Below are positions 38,578 to 46,053 of a stretch of DNA of 64,000 nt, piece after piece (position 1 is the stretch's first letter; each line of letters begins with the position of its first letter). The translations under genes were made by a program, and so were the position numbers. Location: assembly GCF_039621805.1 (NCBI RefSeq), contig NZ_CP155074.1, forward strand, positions 248,001 through 312,000, given 5' to 3'. The notes beneath the pieces are model-generated. The model saw only the letters and a program-made list of their open reading frames with translations, ran no database searches and was not told the origin of the DNA. The DNA comes from Paraburkholderia sp. PREW-6R. GTDB taxonomy: Bacteria; Pseudomonadota; Gammaproteobacteria; Burkholderiales; Burkholderiaceae.

Positions 38578-39915
38578 GTGACAACGACACTGGAACAACT
38601 GCGGGCCGGCCAGCTGACGGGCGCGCGCGAGCTCAAACTGGCGTGCGGCCTCACTGAATTTCCACGCGAGATTTTCGAGCTGGCCGATACGCTGGAAGTG
38701 CTCGACCTGTCGGGCAACGCGCTTCGCGCACTGCCCGACGACCTGCCGCGTCTTGGCAAGCTGCGTATTCTCTTCGCCTCGGGCAACCCGTTCACCGAAC
38801 TGCCGGCCGTGTTGGGTCAATGTGCGCAGCTCGGCATGATCGGCTTCAAATCCAACCGCATTCGCCACGTGCCCGGCGGCGCGCTGCCGCCGCAATTGCG
38901 TTGGCTCATTCTCACTGACAACGAAATCGAAGTCCTGCCGCAGGAAATCGGCCGCTGTGCCCAGTTGCAGAAGCTGATGCTCTCCGGTAACCGGCTGCGC
39001 TCGCTGCCTGCGCAGATGGCCGCCTGCACGCGGCTCGAACTGCTGCGTATCGCGGCGAACCGGCTCGACGCTTTGCCGGACTGGCTGCTGCGTCTGCCAC
39101 GGCTTGCGTGGCTGGCGTACGCTGGTAATCCGTTTGGCCGGACGCTGGAAAGCGCCGCGCTTGCCGATACGCAGAGCGCCTCGATCGAGTGGCGTGCGCT
39201 CGCGATCGAACAGAAACTGGGCGAGGGCGCATCGGGTGTCATCTACCGTGCGCGGCTCGCGGACGGCGGCTCTGACAAGTCGCGCCCGGTCGCCGTCAAG
39301 CTCTTCAAGGGCGCGGTGACGAGCGACGGCTTGCCCGACTGCGAGATGGCCGCGTGCATTCGTGCCGGCGATCATCCGAATCTGATTCCAGTGGCCGGGA
39401 AGGTGGCAAATCATCCGGCGGCCACGCATGGCCTCGTGATGGAACTGATCGACCCGCACTTTCGCAATCTTGCCGGACCACCGAGCTTTGCATCCTGCAC
39501 GCGCGACATCTATGCGCCCGGCACGCGCTTGAGCGTCGCCGCCGTGCTCGATATGGCGCACGGTATCGCCGATGCCGCGCGTCATCTGCACCGCCAGGGA
39601 ATCGTGCATGGCGATCTGTATGCGCACAATATCCTTTACGACGATCGTGGCCATGCATTGCTTGGCGACTTCGGCGCGGCGTCATTCCATGCCGTGCGCG
39701 ATCAGGAGACGAGTCACGCGCTGCAGCGTATCGAGGTGAGAGCGTATGGTTGTCTGCTGGAGGAACTGATCGAACGATGTGACGCGCCTGACGCTCAGGC
39801 GGATGTCATGACCGAACTGGCGGCGTTGAAAGATCGCTGTCTGAGCGAAGATGTAGCCAGCCGTCCGTTGCCGGACGAGATCGTCAGCGCATTGCTGGCG
39901 TTGAAGGTCCATTGA
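38578..39915 (+). CDS. Leucine-rich-repeat protein kinase
   Basis: 445 residues from GTG 38578; the start is uncertain because the frame is open to 38170 with no good ribosome-binding site. Residues 15-205 hold about eight leucine-rich repeats (LEVLDLSGNALRALPDD, LRWLILTDNEIEVLPQE and similar). Residues 208-440 are a eukaryotic-type kinase: G-loop GEGASG 215-220, VAVK with K241, HGDLYAHN 344-351 (the usual Lys is Tyr) and DFG 364-366, so the main ATP-binding and catalytic residues are kept. No signal peptide or membrane segment. It lies 46 bp before an orphan sugar-binding protein gene, probably without functional link. Confidence 0.87.
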   Translation: MTTTLEQLRAGQLTGARELKLACGLTEFPREIFELADTLEVLDLSGNALRALPDDLPRLGKLRILFASGNPFTELPAVLGQCAQLGMIGFKSNRIRHVPGGALPPQLRWLILTDNEIEVLPQEIGRCAQLQKLMLSGNRLRSLPAQMAACTRLELLRIAANRLDALPDWLLRLPRLAWLAYAGNPFGRTLESAALADTQSASIEWRALAIEQKLGEGASGVIYRARLADGGSDKSRPVAVKLFKGAVTSDGLPDCEMAACIRAGDHPNLIPVAGKVANHPAATHGLVMELIDPHFRNLAGPPSFASCTRDIYAPGTRLSVAAVLDMAHGIADAARHLHRQGIVHGDLYAHNILYDDRGHALLGDFGAASFHAVRDQETSHALQRIEVRAYGCLLEELIERCDAPDAQADVMTELAALKDRCLSEDVASRPLPDEIVSALLALKVH

Positions 39916-39961
39916 ACCGGCAGGACTGCGCGATGGCCCCGGGCCACGAGGAGAAACACTG

Positions 39962-40924
39962 ATGACGCACAACATGCGCCGCCGCGTGCTGCTGGCCGGT
40001 ACGCTGGCCGCTGCGGGACTCATGGGCTCGGCCAATGCCGGCGCGCGCCCGGGCGGCAAGCTGAACATCGCGCTGATCCTGAAGTCGCTTGGCGACCCGT
40101 TCACCGCGGCAATGCAGGGCGCCGCGCAGAACTATCACGAGCATTATGCATCGCAGTTCGATCTGACGGTGCGAGGAACGGCCACCGAAAAGCAGACCGA
40201 CGCGCAGATCCATATGGTGGAAGACATGATTCGCGCAAGGATGGACGCAATCGTTGTTGCCGCAACGGACTCGAAAGCGCTCACGCCAGTGGTTGCGCGC
40301 GCGGTGAAGGCAGGCATCATCGTGATTGCGATCGACAATCCGCTCGACGACGCGTCGCAGGCAGCCGCAGGGGTCTCGGTCCCGTTCGTCGGACCGAACA
40401 ATCACAACGGCGCGCTGCAGGTCGGCAATTATCTCGCGACGAAGCTCAAAGCGGGCGACATGGTGGGCATTGTCGAAGGCAATTCAGCCGACCGCAATGC
40501 GCAGCAGCGCACGGCCGGCTGCAAGGACGCGATGAATGCGGCGGGTCTGAGGATCGCAGCAGTCGAGGCCGCAGACTGGGACTATGCGAAAGGCCGCGAC
40601 GTGGCCGGAAAAATGTTGAGCGACACGCCGCGAATCCGCGGCTTGCTGTGCGGCAACGACAACATGGCTATGGGCGCGGTCGACGCCGTGCGCGATGCGG
40701 GCAGAACCGGCGACGTCTACATTACCGGCTATAACGACATTGAAGCCATCAAGCCATTGATTGCCGATGGCCGCGTGCTCGCAACAATGAACCAGTTTGC
40801 CGAGCGGCAAGCGGTGTTTGGGCTGGACGTTGCGCTGAAGGCCGTAACCGAACAGCGCAAGCAGAGCGACTTGTCGAGAAGGATAGAAACGCCGCTGCAA
40901 CTCGTGACGGCGCCGAATCATTGA
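39962..40924 (+). CDS. Sugar ABC transporter substrate-binding protein (orphan)
   Basis: 320 residues. Signal peptide MTHNMRRRVLLAGTLAAAG to SANAGA, then a type I periplasmic binding domain like ribose/xylose-binding proteins (LNIALILKSLGDPFTAAMQG, IVVAATDSKALTPVV, DNPLDD, YITGYNDIEA). No ATPase or permease gene is adjacent, so it must work with a remote transporter or act as a sensor protein. Convergent with the PRC-barrel gene. Confidence 0.92.
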   Translation: MTHNMRRRVLLAGTLAAAGLMGSANAGARPGGKLNIALILKSLGDPFTAAMQGAAQNYHEHYASQFDLTVRGTATEKQTDAQIHMVEDMIRARMDAIVVAATDSKALTPVVARAVKAGIIVIAIDNPLDDASQAAAGVSVPFVGPNNHNGALQVGNYLATKLKAGDMVGIVEGNSADRNAQQRTAGCKDAMNAAGLRIAAVEAADWDYAKGRDVAGKMLSDTPRIRGLLCGNDNMAMGAVDAVRDAGRTGDVYITGYNDIEAIKPLIADGRVLATMNQFAERQAVFGLDVALKAVTEQRKQSDLSRRIETPLQLVTAPNH

Positions 40925-40953
40925 GCGTGGTGCGAGTCAGGCCGTGCGCCTGC

Positions 40954-40971
40954 GCCCGGGGTCACCCGGGC
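40954..40971. terminator. Hairpin between convergent genes
   Basis: GCCCGGG (40954-40960), loop of 4, CCCGGGC (40965-40971), between the convergent substrate-binding protein and PRC-barrel genes. No T-run follows, so its role is inferred from position. Confidence 0.4.
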
Positions 40972-41009
40972 AGGCCCGCGACGCTGTCACGGGCGAAGCA
41001 AGCGCTGCG

Positions 41010-41441
41010 TCACTCGACCTTGACCTTGCGGGGTTTGGTCGCTTTTTCGAGCTTGTTGTACTCGAATTCCGGCACCGACTTCAGCGCATCTTTCGTTGCG
41101 CCGGCGAGGAACAGATTGCCGTCGCGAATCTCGAAATGGTCGACCGGGATCGCCACATAATGCTTGCCCATGCCGAGGAAGCCGCCCACCGACACCACCG
41201 CGTAAGTCGCCTTGCGATCAGGCGCGATGATCACGTCATAGATGTTGCCGATCTTGTCGTTCAGGTCGTTGTAGACCGGTTCATCGACGAGCGCGCGGCG
41301 CACGCTCCAGCCTTTGAGCAACGCGTTGGTCTGCTCCACCGTGCCGCCTAGCGGCTGGATGCCAGCGATCTGCGCAAAAGCGCCTTGCGATGCGCAGACG
41401 GTGGCGAGAGCGGCAGCGCAAATCAGTGTTTTTGCTTTCAA
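41010..41441 (-). CDS. Exported PRC-barrel domain protein
   Basis: 143 residues. Signal peptide MKAKTLICAAALATVCASQG with cleavage after AFA. The rest is a PRC-barrel-like domain (about 45-120: VYNDLNDKIGNIYDVIIAPD and YAVVSVGGFLGMGKHYVAIP), followed by a basic tail (KATKPRKVKVE). PRC barrels bind ligands or proteins in photosynthetic and ribosome-related contexts; exported bacterial ones are of unknown role. Periplasmic. Confidence 0.88.
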   Translation of the reverse strand: MKAKTLICAAALATVCASQGAFAQIAGIQPLGGTVEQTNALLKGWSVRRALVDEPVYNDLNDKIGNIYDVIIAPDRKATYAVVSVGGFLGMGKHYVAIPVDHFEIRDGNLFLAGATKDALKSVPEFEYNKLEKATKPRKVKVE

Positions 41442-41549
41442 TGTTCACTCCTGGTTGTCTGTCGAACAATCGATTCGTTCAGGAGTGAGCGTGTAGCACG
41501 TCACGTGCCCATCAGCGGCGCACACGCGTGACGCTGTGTGCGCGGTCCG

Positions 41550-42440
41550 TCAGTCAGCGTGCAGTCGATCGAACTCCCATACGCCCGGAAAGCCCATCAG
41601 TTCGCACATGTCGGCGAATGGATAAAGCGCCTGCTTCGCACCTTCGGTCCCTTTGAGTTGTTTGATCTCGCCGTACATATCCTTCAGTGCCTTGGCGACG
41701 GCGAGAAAGCCCGACGCCGGATAAATCGCAAGCGAGAAGCCCAGCTTCTGCAAGTCTGCCGGTGCGAGTTGCGGCGTGCGGCCGCCTTCAACGACGTTCA
41801 CGAGCAGCGGCAGGTCGAACGATCGACCGATCTTTTCCAGTTCCTCGACGCTCTCCGGCGATTCGATGAAAATCACATCCGCACCGGCCTTCGCGAACGC
41901 TTCGCCGCGGCGCAGGGCTTCGTCGAGTCCGAGGGACGTGCGCGCATCGGTTCGCGCGATGATCTGGAAATTGTTGTCCTGCCGCGCTTGCGCTGCGACC
42001 TTGATCTTGCGGACCATGTCGTCGAGCGGGATCACGCGGCGTCCCGGCGTGTGCCCGCATTTCTTCGGGAATTCCTGATCTTCGAGTTGAATGCCCGCCG
42101 CGCCGGCCTGCTCGTAGCCGCGCACCGTATGCGCCACGTTCAGCAAGCCGCCATAACCGGTGTCGCCGTCGCAGATCACCGGGGTGCGCGTGCCGCCGCA
42201 GAAAGCGGCCACGCGGTTGACCATGTCGGTGTACGTGGCGAGACCAGCATCGGGCAGGCCGAGATAGGACGCCACGGTGCCGAAGCCCGTCATGTACAGG
42301 CAGTCGAAGCCCATCGAGTCGGCCATCTTCGCGGAGATCATGTCGAAGATGCCGGGTGCGACCAGAATGTCCGGCTGCGCAAGGCGCGCGCGAAGCGCCT
42401 GACGGACGGAGGGCTGGCTGTCGTCGTTTATTGAGGTCAT
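41550..42440 (-). CDS. Isocitrate lyase / PEP mutase superfamily protein
   Basis: 296 residues, full length for the 2-methylisocitrate lyase / oxaloacetate decarboxylase branch. Mg-binding DGDTGYGG at 91-98, the signature KKCGH at 126-130 with catalytic C128, and the QLEDQEFP stretch. It cleaves or decarboxylates a 2-hydroxy-dicarboxylic acid; which one cannot be told, and a prpB assignment is unjustified because prpC is absent. Last gene of a GntR-MFS-lyase unit, all on the minus strand. Confidence 0.9.
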   Translation of the reverse strand: MTSINDDSQPSVRQALRARLAQPDILVAPGIFDMISAKMADSMGFDCLYMTGFGTVASYLGLPDAGLATYTDMVNRVAAFCGGTRTPVICDGDTGYGGLLNVAHTVRGYEQAGAAGIQLEDQEFPKKCGHTPGRRVIPLDDMVRKIKVAAQARQDNNFQIIARTDARTSLGLDEALRRGEAFAKAGADVIFIESPESVEELEKIGRSFDLPLLVNVVEGGRTPQLAPADLQKLGFSLAIYPASGFLAVAKALKDMYGEIKQLKGTEGAKQALYPFADMCELMGFPGVWEFDRLHAD

Positions 42441-42492
42441 ATCGTTTCCATACGGTCAGTGTTGCGACCAGCGTCGCAGCGAGGTTATCGGA

Positions 42493-43878
42493 TCAGCGCG
42501 GCAGCGAGGAGCGGGCGAGCGCTGCATCCGTTTGCGGTTCAGGCTCGGGCGCGATCTCTTCGAGCGAGCGCTGATTCGTTTCGATGCCGAACACCGCCAG
42601 CACCAGCGCCATCACGATCAGCACGCCGACGATCACGGACAGCACGTCCTTCACGCCGCCCGCTGCATACATGACCACCACCAGTTGCGGCGCGAGAATG
42701 CCGGTAATGCGGCCCGCGCATCCGGCAATGCCATTGGCGCGCATGCGGTTCTCTGTGGCGAACAGTTCGGGAATGTAGGTGGCGACGCCGAGCGCGACCA
42801 TCAGATACGTGAGCGTGAACAGGCAGAAGCCGAGCAATGTCGCCATTTCGAAACTGGTGGAATGGCCATACAGCCAGCCGACCACGGCCGCGATCGCGGC
42901 GACGGCGATCAGGCCGTTCCTGCGTCCGACCCGGTCCGCGATCAGCACGCCGAGTAGCGCGCCCGCCGGTCCGCCCAGCGACATCAGCGTCGTATAACCC
43001 AGCGACGACGCCATTGCGAGGCCCTGTTTCATCAGGAACGTCGGCACCCATACGATGAAGCCGTAGATCACCACATTCACGCCGATCTGCACGCAGACGG
43101 ATAGCAGCGTACGGCGCAGTTGCGCGCCCTTGAACAGTTCGACGAGCGTGGTCGGGCGTGTGGCGATCCGCGCGGATTCCACGATCGGCGCAAGCGGCTG
43201 CCCTTGCGCGGATTCAGCTTCGGCGGCACGCAGGATCGCTTCGGCTTCGTCGTAGCGTCCTTTTGATTCGAGCCAGCGCGGCGACTCCGGCATTTTCTTG
43301 CGGATCACCCAGACGCCCAGCGCGCCGACGCCGACGATCGCGAACATGGCACGCCAGCCGATGGTCGGAATGATGAGGTAGCCGAGGAACGTCGAAAAGA
43401 AGAGGGCGGAATTCGTGATCAACGACAGATAGGCCGACCATTTGCCGCGCACCGCAGGCGGAATGAATTCGCCCACCGACCCATAGCCGACGACGATCTC
43501 CGCGCCGAGCCCGAGGCCCATGAAAAAGCGGCACACGATCAGCCACGTCATGTTCGGCGCAACGGCGCCCGCAATCGACGCGAGGCCGAAGATGGCCAGA
43601 TTGAACTGATAGGTAAATTTGCGCCCTTTGGCATCGCCGAGCATGCCCGCGGTGAACGCGCCGACGAGCATGCCGATGAACGTCGACGACAGGAACGCGG
43701 CATTCAGTTGCATCGTCGACCAGCCGCTTCGGGTCAGCGCACCGAGCACGCCGCCGGCGAGATAAATGTCGAACGAGTCGAGAAACATTCCGCCACCGAT
43801 CAACCACAAAATCCGTCGGTGAAAGCGCGAAATGGGTAGCCTGTCCAGCCGGGGCCCTGCGTTGACCGTGCTCAGCAT
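42493..43878 (-). CDS. MFS transporter (sugar/organic acid type)
   Basis: 461 residues from MLSTVNAGPRLDRL; GGGAG lies eight bases before this ATG. About 12 membrane segments. FLDSFDIYLAGGVLGAL in helix 1 and GMLGDAKGRKFTYQF in the loop fit the aromatic acid/sugar symporter groups. Located between the GntR regulator and the PEP-mutase-family enzyme, so it probably imports that enzyme's substrate or a precursor. Confidence 0.9.
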   Translation of the reverse strand: MLSTVNAGPRLDRLPISRFHRRILWLIGGGMFLDSFDIYLAGGVLGALTRSGWSTMQLNAAFLSSTFIGMLVGAFTAGMLGDAKGRKFTYQFNLAIFGLASIAGAVAPNMTWLIVCRFFMGLGLGAEIVVGYGSVGEFIPPAVRGKWSAYLSLITNSALFFSTFLGYLIIPTIGWRAMFAIVGVGALGVWVIRKKMPESPRWLESKGRYDEAEAILRAAEAESAQGQPLAPIVESARIATRPTTLVELFKGAQLRRTLLSVCVQIGVNVVIYGFIVWVPTFLMKQGLAMASSLGYTTLMSLGGPAGALLGVLIADRVGRRNGLIAVAAIAAVVGWLYGHSTSFEMATLLGFCLFTLTYLMVALGVATYIPELFATENRMRANGIAGCAGRITGILAPQLVVVMYAAGGVKDVLSVIVGVLIVMALVLAVFGIETNQRSLEEIAPEPEPQTDAALARSSLPR

Positions 43879-44006
43879 GTCTTTGTCTCCCAAACAACGT
43901 CGTTACAGTCGTCTTGCGACTTTTATGGTTGCTACGGTAACTACGTGCGGTGATTACGGTGATTCGAATGCCTCGTTGCTGCTTTTCCCTGACTCGCGCT
44001 GTCTGC

Positions 44007-44714
44007 TCAGGCAGGCCGATGCTCGTCGGCATACCGGCCGAGCACGGCCTGTTGTGCGCCCAGAATGTGGCAACGCGTGATGGCTTCAGCCCACGCGGCA
44101 TTGCGCTGCTCCAGTGCGAGGACGAGATCGACGTGCTGACGCGCGCTGCGCTCGCGGTCCGCATCGCTATAGGTGACGAACGTCCATTTGATGAGCGGCG
44201 TCTCTTTCATCGATCGCAATGAACGGTCGAGCCGCGTGTTGTCCGCGGCAGCGGTGATGATGGCGTGGAATTCGCCGTTCGCAGCGAACCACGCGTCGGT
44301 CGATTCGGGTGTGGACGGCGAGCGCGTGATCGACACCATCGCGTCCGCGAGCGCGCGCAGACGGTCCAGATCGGGCGCGCCAATTTTTAGCGCGGCCCGC
44401 CCGGCAAGAAACGGCTCGATCAGGAGGCGCGCTTCGAAGATTTCGCGCGCGTCCTGCAACGTCCACGCTTTCACGCGTACGCCGTAATTGGGCCGCGTTT
44501 CGACCCAGCCTTCGGCGTCGAGGCGACGTAGCGCCTCGCGCACCGGTGTACGGCTCACGCCGAGGCTTTTTGCCAACTGCTCTTCGCGAAGATATTGGCC
44601 CGCGCCGAACTGATTGCCGGCCAGCGCTTCCTTGATCGCGACGTAGACATCGTCGGCGGACCGTGCGGGCGGCATTGTATGCAAAAGTGCTTCGCTCTCG
44701 GCCATTGCAATCAT
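44007..44714 (-). CDS. GntR-family (FCD) transcriptional regulator
   Basis: 235 residues. Winged helix near 25-85 (FGAGQYLREEQLAKSLGVSRTPVREALRRL) and FCD effector domain to the end with metal-ligand His (NGEFHAIITAAADN and CHILGAQQ). A second in-frame ATG three codons later (MAESEALL) is possible. Two copies of TTGTATGCAA lie around the start (44675-44684 and 44737-44746), suggesting autoregulation. First gene of the MFS/lyase unit. Confidence 0.92.
   Translation of the reverse strand: MIAMAESEALLHTMPPARSADDVYVAIKEALAGNQFGAGQYLREEQLAKSLGVSRTPVREALRRLDAEGWVETRPNYGVRVKAWTLQDAREIFEARLLIEPFLAGRAALKIGAPDLDRLRALADAMVSITRSPSTPESTDAWFAANGEFHAIITAAADNTRLDRSLRSMKETPLIKWTFVTYSDADRERSARQHVDLVLALEQRNAAWAEAITRCHILGAQQAVLGRYADEHRPA
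44675..44684. promoter_or_regulatory. Putative GntR operator, copy 1
   Basis: TTGTATGCAA inside the first codons of the GntR gene. The same decamer recurs 62 bp upstream at 44737-44746, in the promoter region. Confidence 0.55.
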
Positions 44715-44736
44715 CTAACGGTGCTGGATGAGATGA

Positions 44737-44746
44737 TTGTATGCAA
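44737..44746. promoter_or_regulatory. Putative GntR operator, copy 2
   Basis: TTGTATGCAA about 23 bp upstream of the GntR start. Shape (TTGTA..CAA) fits FCD-type GntR sites. Confidence 0.55.
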
Positions 44747-44806
44747 TGTTTGCAGATTTGCTGCTCCGTGGTTTCCCCTGGTTGGTCAGGTTCTTTTGGG
44801 GAGGAG

Positions 44807-44841
44807 CGTCCGGCGTCCGGCGTCACGCGTCACGCGTCACG
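44807..44841. repeat. Five tandem heptamers at the 3' end of the dioxygenase gene
   Basis: Two CGTCCGG followed by three CGTCACG units. The last units overlap the stop codon of the dioxygenase reading frame at 44837. Confidence 0.9.
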
Positions 44842-46029
44842 CTTCGCGGCGCCGCATCTGCTCGCGAATGGCGTCGACGAAGCGTTCTGCGCTCCATCCG
44901 TCCTTCAGTGCCTGCCTGAACAAGGTCTGCTGACTTTGCGGAGCAAGACCACCCAGCGGCGGATCGCGGTCGAGGTTGGTCGGAAACGGATAGCCGTCGG
45001 CGCACGATGCGATGACCAGGTCCGCTTCATCGAACGTGATCGCGTGGCTACGCCGCAGATCGATCAGCACGGGATACAGCACCTCGCACATCTTCGTGCG
45101 GTTCAGCGACTCCATTGCCCGGCCGTACGCCGATGAAATCTGCAACAGATTGGCCATGCGCTGCACGTTCGCAGTCCGGTTCGATCCGGCGGCATGAAAG
45201 AGTGCGGGACTAAAAAATAGCGCGTCGCCCTTTTCGAGCGGCAACTGCACGTAGTGCGTCTCGAAGTAGTCGCGGAAATCCTGGCGGCGCCACGCGAGGT
45301 AGCCCTCGGGATAGCGCTGCGAAAACGGCAAGAGCTTGGTGGGCCCGCTCGCGACCGGCATGTCGCCGTGCGCAATCGCGCCCTGCAGCGTGAGGAAGGG
45401 CGTCATGGCATGGACATGCGCCGGATAGCGCTCGGCTTGCCCGACGCTCTGGAATCCCAGGTGGTATCCCGGTGCGCCTGCTGCGCCTCGCCGCCAGGAC
45501 GCACGACGTTCACCTGTGACGTCATCTGGAAGTGCGGGCCGAGCCACGCTTCGGCTATCGCGCACAGCACGGGATTCGCGAAGTAGCGCGTGAACACCCG
45601 CGGCGCGTGCAGGCACAGTTTCTCCTGCGCATTCCAGATCCGGTCGTTCGCGCCTGCTTTGGCGAAATGGTCCGCCGCGGCGCTCCCGGCGTCGCGCTCA
45701 TCACGGATGATGGATTCGAACACCCTGGTTGCTTCGTCCACGGGCGAGGTGTCCGCGTACGCATGCTTGAGCACCAGCACGCCGGCGCCTGTTTTCAGCA
45801 CGCGCGCCCATTCGGCCTGCAAATCGGCGCGCTGCGACGCGTCCTTGATGACGTCGCCGAGACTTTGGCAGTCATAAAGCGGTACGCAGCTGGTGATGGC
45901 ACTCGCGAACGGGAGGCTGGTGTCGTGCGGACCTGGTTCGAGTGAAGCGACGAAATCCGTGAGCTGGCAATCCCGCTCGCGATACCACGGGCGAGCCCGT
46001 CCGTTTTCTGGCGGGACAAGAGCGTTCAT
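44837..46029 (-). pseudogene. Phytanoyl-CoA dioxygenase family gene with a one-base frameshift
   Basis: Two overlapping frames on the minus strand make one Fe(II)/2-oxoglutarate dioxygenase. The N-terminal part (45403-46029, 208 residues, MNALVPPENGRARPWYRERD) runs to the metal-binding QAHRD; the C-terminal part (44837-45616) resumes as YHLGFQSVGQAERY and continues with HAMTPFLTLQGAIAHGD, a late His (ALFHAAGSNRTAN) and Arg. Adding one T after position 45466 (minus strand GAT to GATT) restores HRDYHLGFQS. The restored protein is about 397 residues. Either a real deletion or a base-calling error. It lies 24 bp downstream of an ABC exporter on the same strand, so it is probably co-transcribed. 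Confidence 0.8.
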
Positions 46030-46053
46030 GACGACTCCTCATTCGACGGCAAC

